A DNA stretch of 48,287 nucleotides from a virus: positions 1 through 48,287 of IMG/VR virus record IMGVR_UViG_3300030108_001826; one strand, 5' to 3'. This document shows, one piece after another, positions 19,416 to 27,225 of this stretch. Both the position numbers and the translations under genes were made by a program. Numbering within the stretch: the stretch's first letter is position 1; each line of letters opens with the position of its first letter. The notes beneath the pieces were generated by a model. The model was not told the origin of the DNA. It did not search any database and saw nothing but the letters and a program-made list of their open reading frames with translations.

Positions 19416-21647
19416 ATGTCAGAACCAGAAAACACACTTTTAAATGCAGATAACATTTATCAAAATGTTGAAGGTGAATCAGGTAAAACTTTAAATTTAG
19501 AAGAAGACCAAAGATTAAATTTAGTTGGAATAGTTCAAAGCAGATATGCATTGGCAGAACATGCAAGAGATACAGATGAAACTAGATGGCTTGAATCTTA
19601 TGAAAACTATAGAGGGCTTTATGGAAAAAGAGTTAAGTTTAGAGAGTCTGAAAAGTCTAGAGTATTTGTAAAAGTTACAAAGACAAAAGTATTAGCTGCA
19701 TTTGGTCAATTAGTAGATGTACTATTTGGTACAGGAAAATTTCCTATAGGTATAAGTGAAACTAAAATACCTGAAGGAGAAAAAGAAAATGCTTTCTTAG
19801 ATATATCTAATCCTAATCCTGGATTAGAAACTTCAGAGCCTAGAGAAGTACCTGATAATATAGGTAATCAAATAGGTGGACCTTACGACATCGGCTATGA
19901 AGGAGATGGTAAGGTGTTAAAACCTGGAGCTACTTTTGGTGATGGAGTTTTTGATGAAGCTGAAAAGCCTATAGAAAATAGAGCTGATGAGTTAGGTATT
20001 TTACAAGAAGGTTTAGTTCCTGAACCTCAAGTTCCAGAATTATCACCAGCTCAGAAAGCAGCTAGGAGAATGGAAAAATTAATCCATGACCAAATAGAAG
20101 AATCAAATGGTTCTTCAGAAATTAGAAATGCTTTATTAGAAGCGTCATTATTAGGAACAGGAATTATAAAAGGTCCTTTTAATTTTAATAAAAGATTAAA
20201 TAAATGGCAAAAAAATGAGATGGGTGAAAGAGAATATTCACCTGTTGATGTTAGAGTTCCAAGAATAGAATTTGTTAGTTGTTGGGATTTTTACCCTGAC
20301 CCTTCAGCAACTAATATTAATGAGTGTCAATATATAGTTCACAGACATAAAATGAATCCTAGTGAACTAAGAGCATTGAGAAATATGCCTTATTTTGATA
20401 GCGATGAAATAAGAAAAGCTATACAAAATGGTCCTAATTATAGTGAAAAAGATTTTGAGACTCAATTAAAAGATGATTATGATGGGGATGAACTTTACGG
20501 AGATTCATACGAAGTTTTAGAATACTGGGGCATAATGGATGCTAAGTATGCTAGAGATGTAGGTTTAGATATAGATGAATCTGTAGATGATTTAGATGAA
20601 GTTCAAATTAATGCATGGATATGTGGAGATGTTTTACTAAGAGCAGTAATAAATCCTTTTACTCCTTATAGATTACCTTATCATGCTTTTCCATACGAAA
20701 GAAACCCTTACAGTTTTTTTGGTATAGGTGTAGCTGAGAATATGAATGATTCTCAACAAATTATGAATGGTCATGCAAGAATGGCTATAGATAATTTAGC
20801 TTTATCTGGCTCATTAGTTTTTGATGTTGATGAATCAGCTTTAGTAGGTGGTCAAAGCATGGAAATATATCCAGGTAAAATTTTTAGAAGACAAGCAGGA
20901 ATGCCAGGACAAGCTATCTATGGATTAAAGTTTCCTAATACTGCACCTGAAAACATGATGATGTTTGATAGGTTTAGACAGTTAGCTGATGAACAAACAG
21001 GTATTCCTAGTTACTCACATGGACAAACTGGCATACAAAGTATGACAAGAACAGCTTCAGGAATGTCTATGTTGTTGGGAGCAGCTAGTTTAAATATAAA
21101 AACTGTTGTTAAAAATTTAGATGATTTTATGTTAAAACCATTAGGAGAATCATATTTTCAATGGAATATGCAATTTTTTGATGGTAATATAGATGTAGAA
21201 GGTGATTTAGAAGTTAAAGCAACAGGTACTAATAGCTTGATGCAGAAAGAAGTAAGAAGTCAAAGACTTACAATGTTCTTACAAACTGCACAAAATCCAA
21301 CTATTGCACCATTTGTTAAAGTTTCTAAATTAATAAGTGAACTTGCTTACAGCTTAGATTTAGACCCTGATGAAATACTCAATGACCCTGAAGAAGCAGC
21401 TGTTATGGCACAAATAATAGGAATGCAAAATGTTGGACAAAATATTGGCTCGGAAACTGAACTTGTTAATCAACAAGGAGGACCAATGGGAGGCAATCCA
21501 AACTTACCTCCAGAAGCTCAAGGAGTTAGACCTCCAATCCCTGCTGGGGGCGAGGTCGGACCAGGAAATGTATCGTTTGCAGGGGAGACTTCATTTACTG
21601 GCACAAATAGAGGAGCTGCCCCTGAAGGTGAAGGAAGCCCTGAATAG
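19416..21647 (+). CDS. Portal protein
   Basis: A 743-residue head-tail connector that forms the ring through which DNA passes; T7 gp8 is 536 residues, so this is of the larger type. Recognisable features are an N-terminal RYALAEHARDTDETRWLES segment, an acidic insertion (about 125-215), EFVSCWDFYPDPSATNI, HAFPYERNPYSFFGIGVAE and MTRTASGMSMLLGAAS. These are typical of podovirus portals. It ends in a Gly/Pro/Glu-rich tail. It follows terL directly and precedes the scaffold and capsid genes. Confidence 0.9.
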   Translation: MSEPENTLLNADNIYQNVEGESGKTLNLEEDQRLNLVGIVQSRYALAEHARDTDETRWLESYENYRGLYGKRVKFRESEKSRVFVKVTKTKVLAAFGQLVDVLFGTGKFPIGISETKIPEGEKENAFLDISNPNPGLETSEPREVPDNIGNQIGGPYDIGYEGDGKVLKPGATFGDGVFDEAEKPIENRADELGILQEGLVPEPQVPELSPAQKAARRMEKLIHDQIEESNGSSEIRNALLEASLLGTGIIKGPFNFNKRLNKWQKNEMGEREYSPVDVRVPRIEFVSCWDFYPDPSATNINECQYIVHRHKMNPSELRALRNMPYFDSDEIRKAIQNGPNYSEKDFETQLKDDYDGDELYGDSYEVLEYWGIMDAKYARDVGLDIDESVDDLDEVQINAWICGDVLLRAVINPFTPYRLPYHAFPYERNPYSFFGIGVAENMNDSQQIMNGHARMAIDNLALSGSLVFDVDESALVGGQSMEIYPGKIFRRQAGMPGQAIYGLKFPNTAPENMMMFDRFRQLADEQTGIPSYSHGQTGIQSMTRTASGMSMLLGAASLNIKTVVKNLDDFMLKPLGESYFQWNMQFFDGNIDVEGDLEVKATGTNSLMQKEVRSQRLTMFLQTAQNPTIAPFVKVSKLISELAYSLDLDPDEILNDPEEAAVMAQIIGMQNVGQNIGSETELVNQQGGPMGGNPNLPPEAQGVRPPIPAGGEVGPGNVSFAGETSFTGTNRGAAPEGEGSPE

Positions 21648-21659
21648 AAAGGAAGAAAT

Positions 21660-22664
21660 ATGAAAAGTTTATTAAACCCTGAATTAGCAGATTTAGACAA
21701 AGATGGTAAGTTATCTTCTTATGAAAAAAATAGAGGTATGGCTATAGAGAAATCCATGAGAGAAAAAAAGATGGAAGGTGGCTTATTAGATTCCGATATG
21801 GTTAGAATGAACTATGCTGAAGGTGAAGATGTAAAAGATGTTTCAGAAGGAGAATTGGCTACAGTATCTAGAATATTAAATAAAATAGAAAATAGTCTTC
21901 TAGATGATGTTGAATATGACCAAATGATTGAAGATTTAAAACAAAGTACGGATGAGAGTCAACTAATCGGTTTTAGAAAAAGACATTCAGAATTTGATGA
22001 ATTTATACAAAATAAAAAAAGTAGAAAAATATTATTAGACACTTTACAAAATAGAGATAAATTACTAGGAAGAACTATAGAACCTAAAGAACAAGAACAA
22101 GAACAAGACAGACAACAAAAATCAGAAGGTGGAGAGTTAATACCTGATGAACAAATGGAAGAACAATTCGTAGATTTTGTGATAGATGAAGCTCTATCTG
22201 ATGAAGAAGAATCTATGTTAATGAAACAACTGGAAGCTAATCCTAAATTAAGTATGATATTTGATAAAGTGATTGAAAAAGCTTCAGAGTTTACTGGTGC
22301 TGGGGAAGTTGACGGACCTGGTACTGGGATTTCTGATTCGATACCTGCAAGGTTATCGGATGGGGAATTTGTCTTTACAGCAAAAGCAGTAAAACAAATA
22401 GGCGTTGATAATCTAAATAAAATGATGGATGATGCCGAAGCTGCTTTTGATGAGAAAGAAAGAAAGACTATGCAAGAAGGTGGCATGATGTTACCTGATG
22501 AGGAAATGCAAGAATCCGATACTAAAACTGTTAATCTTAATTACAATGTATCAAATCCTGCAAAAGAAGAGCAACCTTTTCTTTTAAAACAGCAGGAAGA
22601 GGATATGATGGATGAAGAGGTAAAAAGAGGTATGGTTTCTGCAAGACCTTATGTTCGTAGTTAA
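21660..22664 (+). CDS. Virion-associated protein with an EF-hand loop
   Basis: A 334-residue acidic protein. Residues 11-22 read DLDKDGKLSSYE, a canonical 12-residue calcium-binding EF-hand or dockerin-type loop with D, D, D, G and E in place. The middle is Glu/Gln-rich coiled coil (EPKEQEQEQDRQQKSEGG). Near residue 215 lies GAGEVDGPGTGISDSIPAR followed by LSDGEFVFTAKAV, a motif I have seen in head-region proteins of marine phages. GGAAG precedes the ATG. Probably an internal head or portal-associated protein. Confidence 0.7.
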   Translation: MKSLLNPELADLDKDGKLSSYEKNRGMAIEKSMREKKMEGGLLDSDMVRMNYAEGEDVKDVSEGELATVSRILNKIENSLLDDVEYDQMIEDLKQSTDESQLIGFRKRHSEFDEFIQNKKSRKILLDTLQNRDKLLGRTIEPKEQEQEQDRQQKSEGGELIPDEQMEEQFVDFVIDEALSDEEESMLMKQLEANPKLSMIFDKVIEKASEFTGAGEVDGPGTGISDSIPARLSDGEFVFTAKAVKQIGVDNLNKMMDDAEAAFDEKERKTMQEGGMMLPDEEMQESDTKTVNLNYNVSNPAKEEQPFLLKQQEEDMMDEEVKRGMVSARPYVRS

Positions 22665-22673
22665 ATTTAACCG

Positions 22674-22738
22674 AAAGGCGACCTTTACAAGACAAGCCCT
22701 GCATGTACAGCAGCTACCTTGAAAGATTGTTAAAGCAC
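22674..22738 (+). ncRNA. Structured leader RNA of the scaffold-capsid genes
   Basis: The 91-base gap before the scaffold gene folds as three nested stems. CUUUACAA (22683-22690) pairs with UUGUUAAAG (22727-22735, one bulge). CAAG (22693-22696) pairs with CUUG (22718-22721). CUGC (22699-22702) pairs with GCAG (22710-22713) around an AUGUACA loop. There is no U-run, so it is not a terminator. The ribosome site AGGAG follows 9 bases after the outer stem. It may regulate or process the head-protein mRNA. I cannot match it to a riboswitch I know. Confidence 0.5.
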
Positions 22739-22755
22739 TTAATAGGAGAATAAAA

Positions 22756-23607
22756 ATGGCTGATAAACAAGAAACAGCAAACCCTTATAACTTAAAAAAA
22801 AGTTGGCACGAAGGAGAAGATAAACCTTTTGTATCATCTGAGAATATGTATTTCCCAGAACCTACTACAGAAAATGTAGAACAAGAAGGTAATGAAGAAA
22901 AACAACTTCAAGATGACTCATCAGAACAATCTCAACCATATTCGCAACCCAACTATAAAAAAAGATACGATGACTTGAAAAAGCATTATGATAGTAAACT
23001 TAATGAGTTTAAACAGAAAGAGCTTGAACTTATAGAACAAGCACAACAAGGTCAGGTGAAATATACACCTCCTAAATCTGAAGAAGAACTTGCTGAGTTT
23101 AAAAAAAAATATCCTGATGTTTATGATGTAGTTGAAACTGTTGCTACAATGCAAAGCGAAAGCAAAGCAAAACATCTTGAAGAAAAGGTAAAACTTTTAC
23201 AAGAAAGAGAGCAACAAGTTTTAAGATTAGATGCTGAGAAAGAACTCAAAAGAAAACATCCTGATTTTGATAATATTAGAAACAGCGATGATTTTCATAA
23301 CTGGGCTAAATCTCAACCTGAGTCTATACAGAATTGGATTTATAAAAATTCTAGTGACCCAGAATCAGCTAGTCGAGCTATAGATTTATTTAAGTCAGAT
23401 ATGGGTGTTGATAATAAACAGCCATTAAGTAGTCCAGAAAAAACAGCTTCTGCAGCTGACATTGTTTCTACTAAGACAACTAATGTTGAGCCACAGCAGC
23501 AAAAAATTTGGACACAACAGGAGATTCTTGCTTTATCTCCAGCTGAATTTAATAAACTTGAAAAAGAAATTGATAAAGCTTGGGAAGAAGGAAGAATTAG
23601 TAATTAA
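22756..23607 (+). CDS. Capsid scaffold (assembly) protein
   Basis: A 283-residue charged, helical protein without aromatic core: MADKQETANPYNLKKSWHE, a long coiled-coil region (about 70-170, LNEFKQKELELIEQAQQGQ) and a helix near the C-terminus (LSPAEFNKLEKEIDKAWEE) that would bind the coat protein. Position between portal and major capsid protein is that of T7 gp9. AGGAG precedes the ATG and the gene follows the structured leader. It is expected to be absent or cleaved in mature heads. Confidence 0.85.
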   Translation: MADKQETANPYNLKKSWHEGEDKPFVSSENMYFPEPTTENVEQEGNEEKQLQDDSSEQSQPYSQPNYKKRYDDLKKHYDSKLNEFKQKELELIEQAQQGQVKYTPPKSEEELAEFKKKYPDVYDVVETVATMQSESKAKHLEEKVKLLQEREQQVLRLDAEKELKRKHPDFDNIRNSDDFHNWAKSQPESIQNWIYKNSSDPESASRAIDLFKSDMGVDNKQPLSSPEKTASAADIVSTKTTNVEPQQQKIWTQQEILALSPAEFNKLEKEIDKAWEEGRISN

Positions 23608-23636
23608 CTTTAATTTTTTCATTTAAGGAGAAGAAA

Positions 23637-24620
23637 ATGGCACAGTATTTTGAACCAAGTCCAGATACAAATGCAAACTTTGGGAACTCCGTAAGTGGTC
23701 AGGCTAATAGTTTTTTCTTACCTGCAATTTATTCTGCTAAAGTATTAAACTTTTTCAGAAAAGCAAGTGTGGTAGAAGCTATTACAAATACAGACTACTC
23801 TGGAGAAATCAGTAACTTTGGTGATTCTGTTCTAATTATTAAAGAACCAGAAATTAGCGTTTCAAGCTACACCAGAGGAAGTGACCCAACTGCTACAAAA
23901 TTAACAGACCAAGAGACATCTCTAGTCGTTGATTCAGCAAATGCTTTCAAATTCATCGTAGATGATATTGAACAGAAAATGTCGCATGTTAACTTTAAAG
24001 AAGTTGCAACATCATCAGCAGCTTATGCTTTAAGAGACTCTTTTGACTCTTCAGTATTAGCATCAATGTTTAGTGGTGTTTCATCTTCAAGCCCAGACCA
24101 TATTATAGGTGCTGATGCAGCTTCTGCATCTCAAAATATGGGTCAGCATCAAGGTGGTTCTAATTCTATCGACCTTTTAGGTTCTGATGGAACAGGAATT
24201 GACCCATTAGATGTTATGGCTTTCATGGCTAGATTACTTGACGAGCAAAATGTACCTGAAGAAGGTAGATGGTTTGTTGCTCCTCCAAGTTTTTATGAGC
24301 AACTATCTCAATCTAGCTCAAAGTTACTAAGTGTTGACTTTAATGCAGGTCAAGGTTCTATTAGAAATGGTTTAGTTTCTAGTGGAGCATTGAGAGGATT
24401 TAATATGTACAAATCTAATAATGTTGCTGCTACATCTACATGTAGTGGTAAAGTATTAGCTGGACATATTTCATCTACAGCAACTGCTCAAACAATTATC
24501 TCAACTGAGGTCCTAAGAGACCCAGATTCATTTGGTGATATTGTAAGAGGATTGCATGTATTTGGTACAAAAGTCCTAAGACCTGAAGCATTAGTTTCAG
24601 CTTTTTACACTATTGACTAA
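23637..24620 (+). CDS. Major capsid protein
   Basis: A 327-residue protein, MAQYFEPSPDTNANFGNSV, with KASVVEAITNTDYSGEISN, FKFIVDDIEQKMSHVNFKE and a C-terminal VLRPEALVSAFYTID. This corresponds to the HK97-fold coat of T7-like marine podoviruses. Strong AAGGAG before the ATG. It is followed at once by a UUCG-loop terminator, as expected for the most abundant virion protein. I see no signal of frameshifting to a minor form. Confidence 0.9.
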   Translation: MAQYFEPSPDTNANFGNSVSGQANSFFLPAIYSAKVLNFFRKASVVEAITNTDYSGEISNFGDSVLIIKEPEISVSSYTRGSDPTATKLTDQETSLVVDSANAFKFIVDDIEQKMSHVNFKEVATSSAAYALRDSFDSSVLASMFSGVSSSSPDHIIGADAASASQNMGQHQGGSNSIDLLGSDGTGIDPLDVMAFMARLLDEQNVPEEGRWFVAPPSFYEQLSQSSSKLLSVDFNAGQGSIRNGLVSSGALRGFNMYKSNNVAATSTCSGKVLAGHISSTATAQTIISTEVLRDPDSFGDIVRGLHVFGTKVLRPEALVSAFYTID

Positions 24621-24627
24621 TAGTACT

Positions 24628-24656
24628 AGGGGAGACTTCGGTCTCCTCTTTTTTTT
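24628..24656 (+). terminator. UUCG-loop terminator after the major capsid gene
   Basis: GGAGAC (24631-24636), TTCG, GTCTCC (24641-24646), extended by three further pairs, then a run of T. A very stable tetraloop hairpin; probably limits, but does not abolish, read-through into the tail genes. Confidence 0.92.
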
Positions 24657-24667
24657 AAGGAAAAATT

Positions 24668-24814
24668 ATGGAAAATCCACAAGAATATAAAGACAACTCT
24701 ATGCAAGATTACGAAGATATAAATAGTAAAGAAAATATGTGTAGAGATAAAGCTGGATATAACGAAAGTTTAGTACCAGTAGAAAACAAAGAAGTTTTTA
24801 AAATAAATAAATAA
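24668..24814 (+). CDS. 48-residue hypothetical protein
   Basis: MENPQEYKDNSMQDYEDIN, then a charged, likely unstructured sequence ending VENKEVFKINK. AAGGAAA precedes the ATG, and it fills the gap between the coat terminator and the tail-tube gene. Function unknown; it may be a small virion component. Confidence 0.5.
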   Translation: MENPQEYKDNSMQDYEDINSKENMCRDKAGYNESLVPVENKEVFKINK

Positions 24815-24853
24815 ATAAACAAACACAAATAAAATTTACTCTGGGGAGAGGAG

Positions 24854-25621
24854 ATGGCATCCACATATTTAGGAATTACAAATGAATTGTTAAGAGAACT
24901 TAATGAAGTTCCTTTAACTTCTTCTAGTTTTTCAGGAGCAGTAGGATTTCAGGCGTTTGTTAAAGATGCAATAAATAAAGCTATATTTGATATTGCTAAC
25001 GAAGAACCACAACTACCTTTCTTTTCAGCTGGAGTTAGTGGTAGTACAGACCCCTTTTATGGTAATACTACAGTTGCTACAGTAGCAGGAACTAGGTGGT
25101 ATTTATTAAATGCTAGTAGTTCAAGCATAACAACTGACTTTGCTTCAATAGATTGGGATGATTTTTATTTAACAACAATAAATGTTTCTGGAGAATCAGC
25201 TCCTCATGTTTCAAAAGGATTAAGATTTGTAAATCTAAATGAATGGAGAAGGTACTACAGAGATAGCGAAAATGAAGATGATGCTGGAAATCAACAATTT
25301 GGTGAACCTAGATTTGTAATTAAATCACCTGATAATAGAAAGTTTGGATTAAGTCCTATACCTGATAAGGTTTATAATGTTCATTTTTATGCCTTTAGTA
25401 AACCTACAGCTTTATCAGCTCACGATGACTCTATAGTCTTACCAGAACAATACAGTAATGTCATAACTGCAAGAGCTAGATATTATATTTGGCAGTTTAA
25501 AGAAAGTCCTCAACAAGCAGCTTTTGCATTAGAAGATTATAAAAAAGGATTGAGGCACATGAAATCTAATTTAATAAATCCAACTCCAAAGTTTATGACA
25601 GACGATAGGACATATTTTTAA
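24854..25621 (+). CDS. Tail tubular protein A (T7 gp11-like)
   Basis: A 255-residue adaptor that joins portal to tail. It starts MASTYLGITNELLRELNEV, with AFVKDAINKAIFDIANEEP, then GLRFVNLNEWRRYYRDSEN, and ends in a helical stretch with ARYYIWQFKESPQQAAFAL. These are typical of the gp11/tail-tube-A family of marine podoviruses. GGGGAGAGG precedes the ATG. The tail-tube-B gene begins 2 bases after its stop. Confidence 0.82.
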   Translation: MASTYLGITNELLRELNEVPLTSSSFSGAVGFQAFVKDAINKAIFDIANEEPQLPFFSAGVSGSTDPFYGNTTVATVAGTRWYLLNASSSSITTDFASIDWDDFYLTTINVSGESAPHVSKGLRFVNLNEWRRYYRDSENEDDAGNQQFGEPRFVIKSPDNRKFGLSPIPDKVYNVHFYAFSKPTALSAHDDSIVLPEQYSNVITARARYYIWQFKESPQQAAFALEDYKKGLRHMKSNLINPTPKFMTDDRTYF

Positions 25622-25623
25622 TT

Positions 25624-27222
25624 ATGGCAAGACCACAACCTTATACAGTTGCATGTGATGGAGGATTAGTAAAGTCTAATAACTCTATAGACTTGTTAAG
25701 AACTCCAGGAGTGGCAACAAGTTTACAAAACTTTGAAGTCTCTATAAAGGGAGGCTATAGAAGAATAAATGGCTATCAAAAATTTGGAGGTGATAGTGCT
25801 GTTAAACCCTCTGGAGCAGCAGATACTATTTTAGGAGTATTTCCATATGCAGACGGAGTTATTGCTTGTGTTAGTGATGATATATATTTTAGTAACACAG
25901 GAACAAGTTGGTTACAAATTAATAGAAGTTCTGTTTCTGGTAGTGGAGATAATCACACAACCTTTTCTGGTAGAAGTGTATTAAATAGAACAAATCAAGG
26001 TCAAGCACAGTTTGTTTTATTTGAAACTGCTACCTCTAATTATGGCACAGTTATTATATCTGATGGAGCTAATAAACCTTTTAGTTTCAGAATGGAAGGA
26101 ACTGGAATATTAACTTCAAGAACTTTTTTTGCATCAGAAATTACTGTAACAGGAACAAAGGGAGTTAAATATCTTACAGTACATGACCACCATTTGATAG
26201 CTGCTGGAGTAGAAGATAACTTAAATTCAGTTTTTTTTAGTGCCTACAATGACCCAACAGATTTTTCTGGGGGAGGAAGTGTAACCATTTCAGACCAAGT
26301 TCAGGGCATAAAATCATTTAGAGGAGATTTAATAGTTTTTGCTAAAAATAGTTTACATAAATTAATAAATATAAATGATACAAGCAATATAAGAATAGAT
26401 TCAATTACTGAAAATGTAGGCTGTATAAGTGGATATAGTATTCAAGAAATAGGTGGTGATTTAATATTTTTAGCACCTGATGGTTTAAGAACTGTAGCTG
26501 GTACAGCAAGAATAGGAGATGTGGAGTTAGGAACAGTTAGTAAAGCTATACAACCAATATTAACTGAATTATCAGAACAAATAGATGAATTTATAATTGA
26601 GAGTTTAGTCATAAGAGAAAAATCTCAATACAGATTATTTTACACAGACACAGACAATAGTAACTCAGCACAAAAAGGAGTTATAGGAACATTAAGACAA
26701 AATGGTTTTCAATGGTCAGAAACATTAGGTTTAGAAGTTACAGCTATAGGTTCTAACTTTAACAACAAAGGAATAGAAGTTTATTTTCATGGAGATACAG
26801 ATGGATTTGTTTATGTGCATGAATCAGGAAACAATTTTAATGGTAGCTCGATAGATGCTAAATATGAAACACCTAACTATGATTATGGTGATTTTGGAAC
26901 TTTAAAAACTTTACATTATGGTAAATTTTCAATAGGTCCTGAAGGAGAATGTCAACCTACTTTAAGAGTTAGATTTGACTATGAAAGTAGCGATATTCCT
27001 CAACCAGATGATATTGTTTTAACTTCAGTACCAACACCTTCAATCTTTGGAACAGCTGTTTTTGGTACAGCTAAGTTTGGCTCACCAGAACAACCTTTAG
27101 TTAGATTAGGTTTAATTGGTAGTGGTCATAGTAACAGCTTTAGAGTTTTTAGTAACGATACAAATGCACCTTATACAGTAAATGGATTTTATATAGATTA
27201 CATACCATCAGGCAGGAGATAA
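25624..27222 (+). CDS. Tail tubular protein B (T7 gp12-like nozzle)
   Basis: A 532-residue beta-rich protein, MARPQPYTVACDGGLVKSN, with LLRTPGVATSLQNFEVSIK and GGYRRINGYQKFGGD. This opening is characteristic of podovirus tail-nozzle proteins. It has many glycine-aromatic strands consistent with a propeller. T7 gp12 is 794 residues, so this is a shorter version as in other marine podoviruses. Tight spacing to the neighbours on both sides shows a tail operon. Confidence 0.82.
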   Translation: MARPQPYTVACDGGLVKSNNSIDLLRTPGVATSLQNFEVSIKGGYRRINGYQKFGGDSAVKPSGAADTILGVFPYADGVIACVSDDIYFSNTGTSWLQINRSSVSGSGDNHTTFSGRSVLNRTNQGQAQFVLFETATSNYGTVIISDGANKPFSFRMEGTGILTSRTFFASEITVTGTKGVKYLTVHDHHLIAAGVEDNLNSVFFSAYNDPTDFSGGGSVTISDQVQGIKSFRGDLIVFAKNSLHKLININDTSNIRIDSITENVGCISGYSIQEIGGDLIFLAPDGLRTVAGTARIGDVELGTVSKAIQPILTELSEQIDEFIIESLVIREKSQYRLFYTDTDNSNSAQKGVIGTLRQNGFQWSETLGLEVTAIGSNFNNKGIEVYFHGDTDGFVYVHESGNNFNGSSIDAKYETPNYDYGDFGTLKTLHYGKFSIGPEGECQPTLRVRFDYESSDIPQPDDIVLTSVPTPSIFGTAVFGTAKFGSPEQPLVRLGLIGSGHSNSFRVFSNDTNAPYTVNGFYIDYIPSGRR

Positions 27223-27225
27223 AAT

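Noticed and set aside
21959-22486. 175-codon antisense frame in the EF-hand protein gene
   Set aside because: Ser/Ile-rich shadow of the Glu/Asp codons of the sense gene; no start signal.
22665-22755. tRNA or known riboswitch before the scaffold gene
   Set aside because: No cloverleaf, no CCA end and no match to glutamine, preQ1 or SAM riboswitch cores that I can recall; kept only as an unnamed structured leader.
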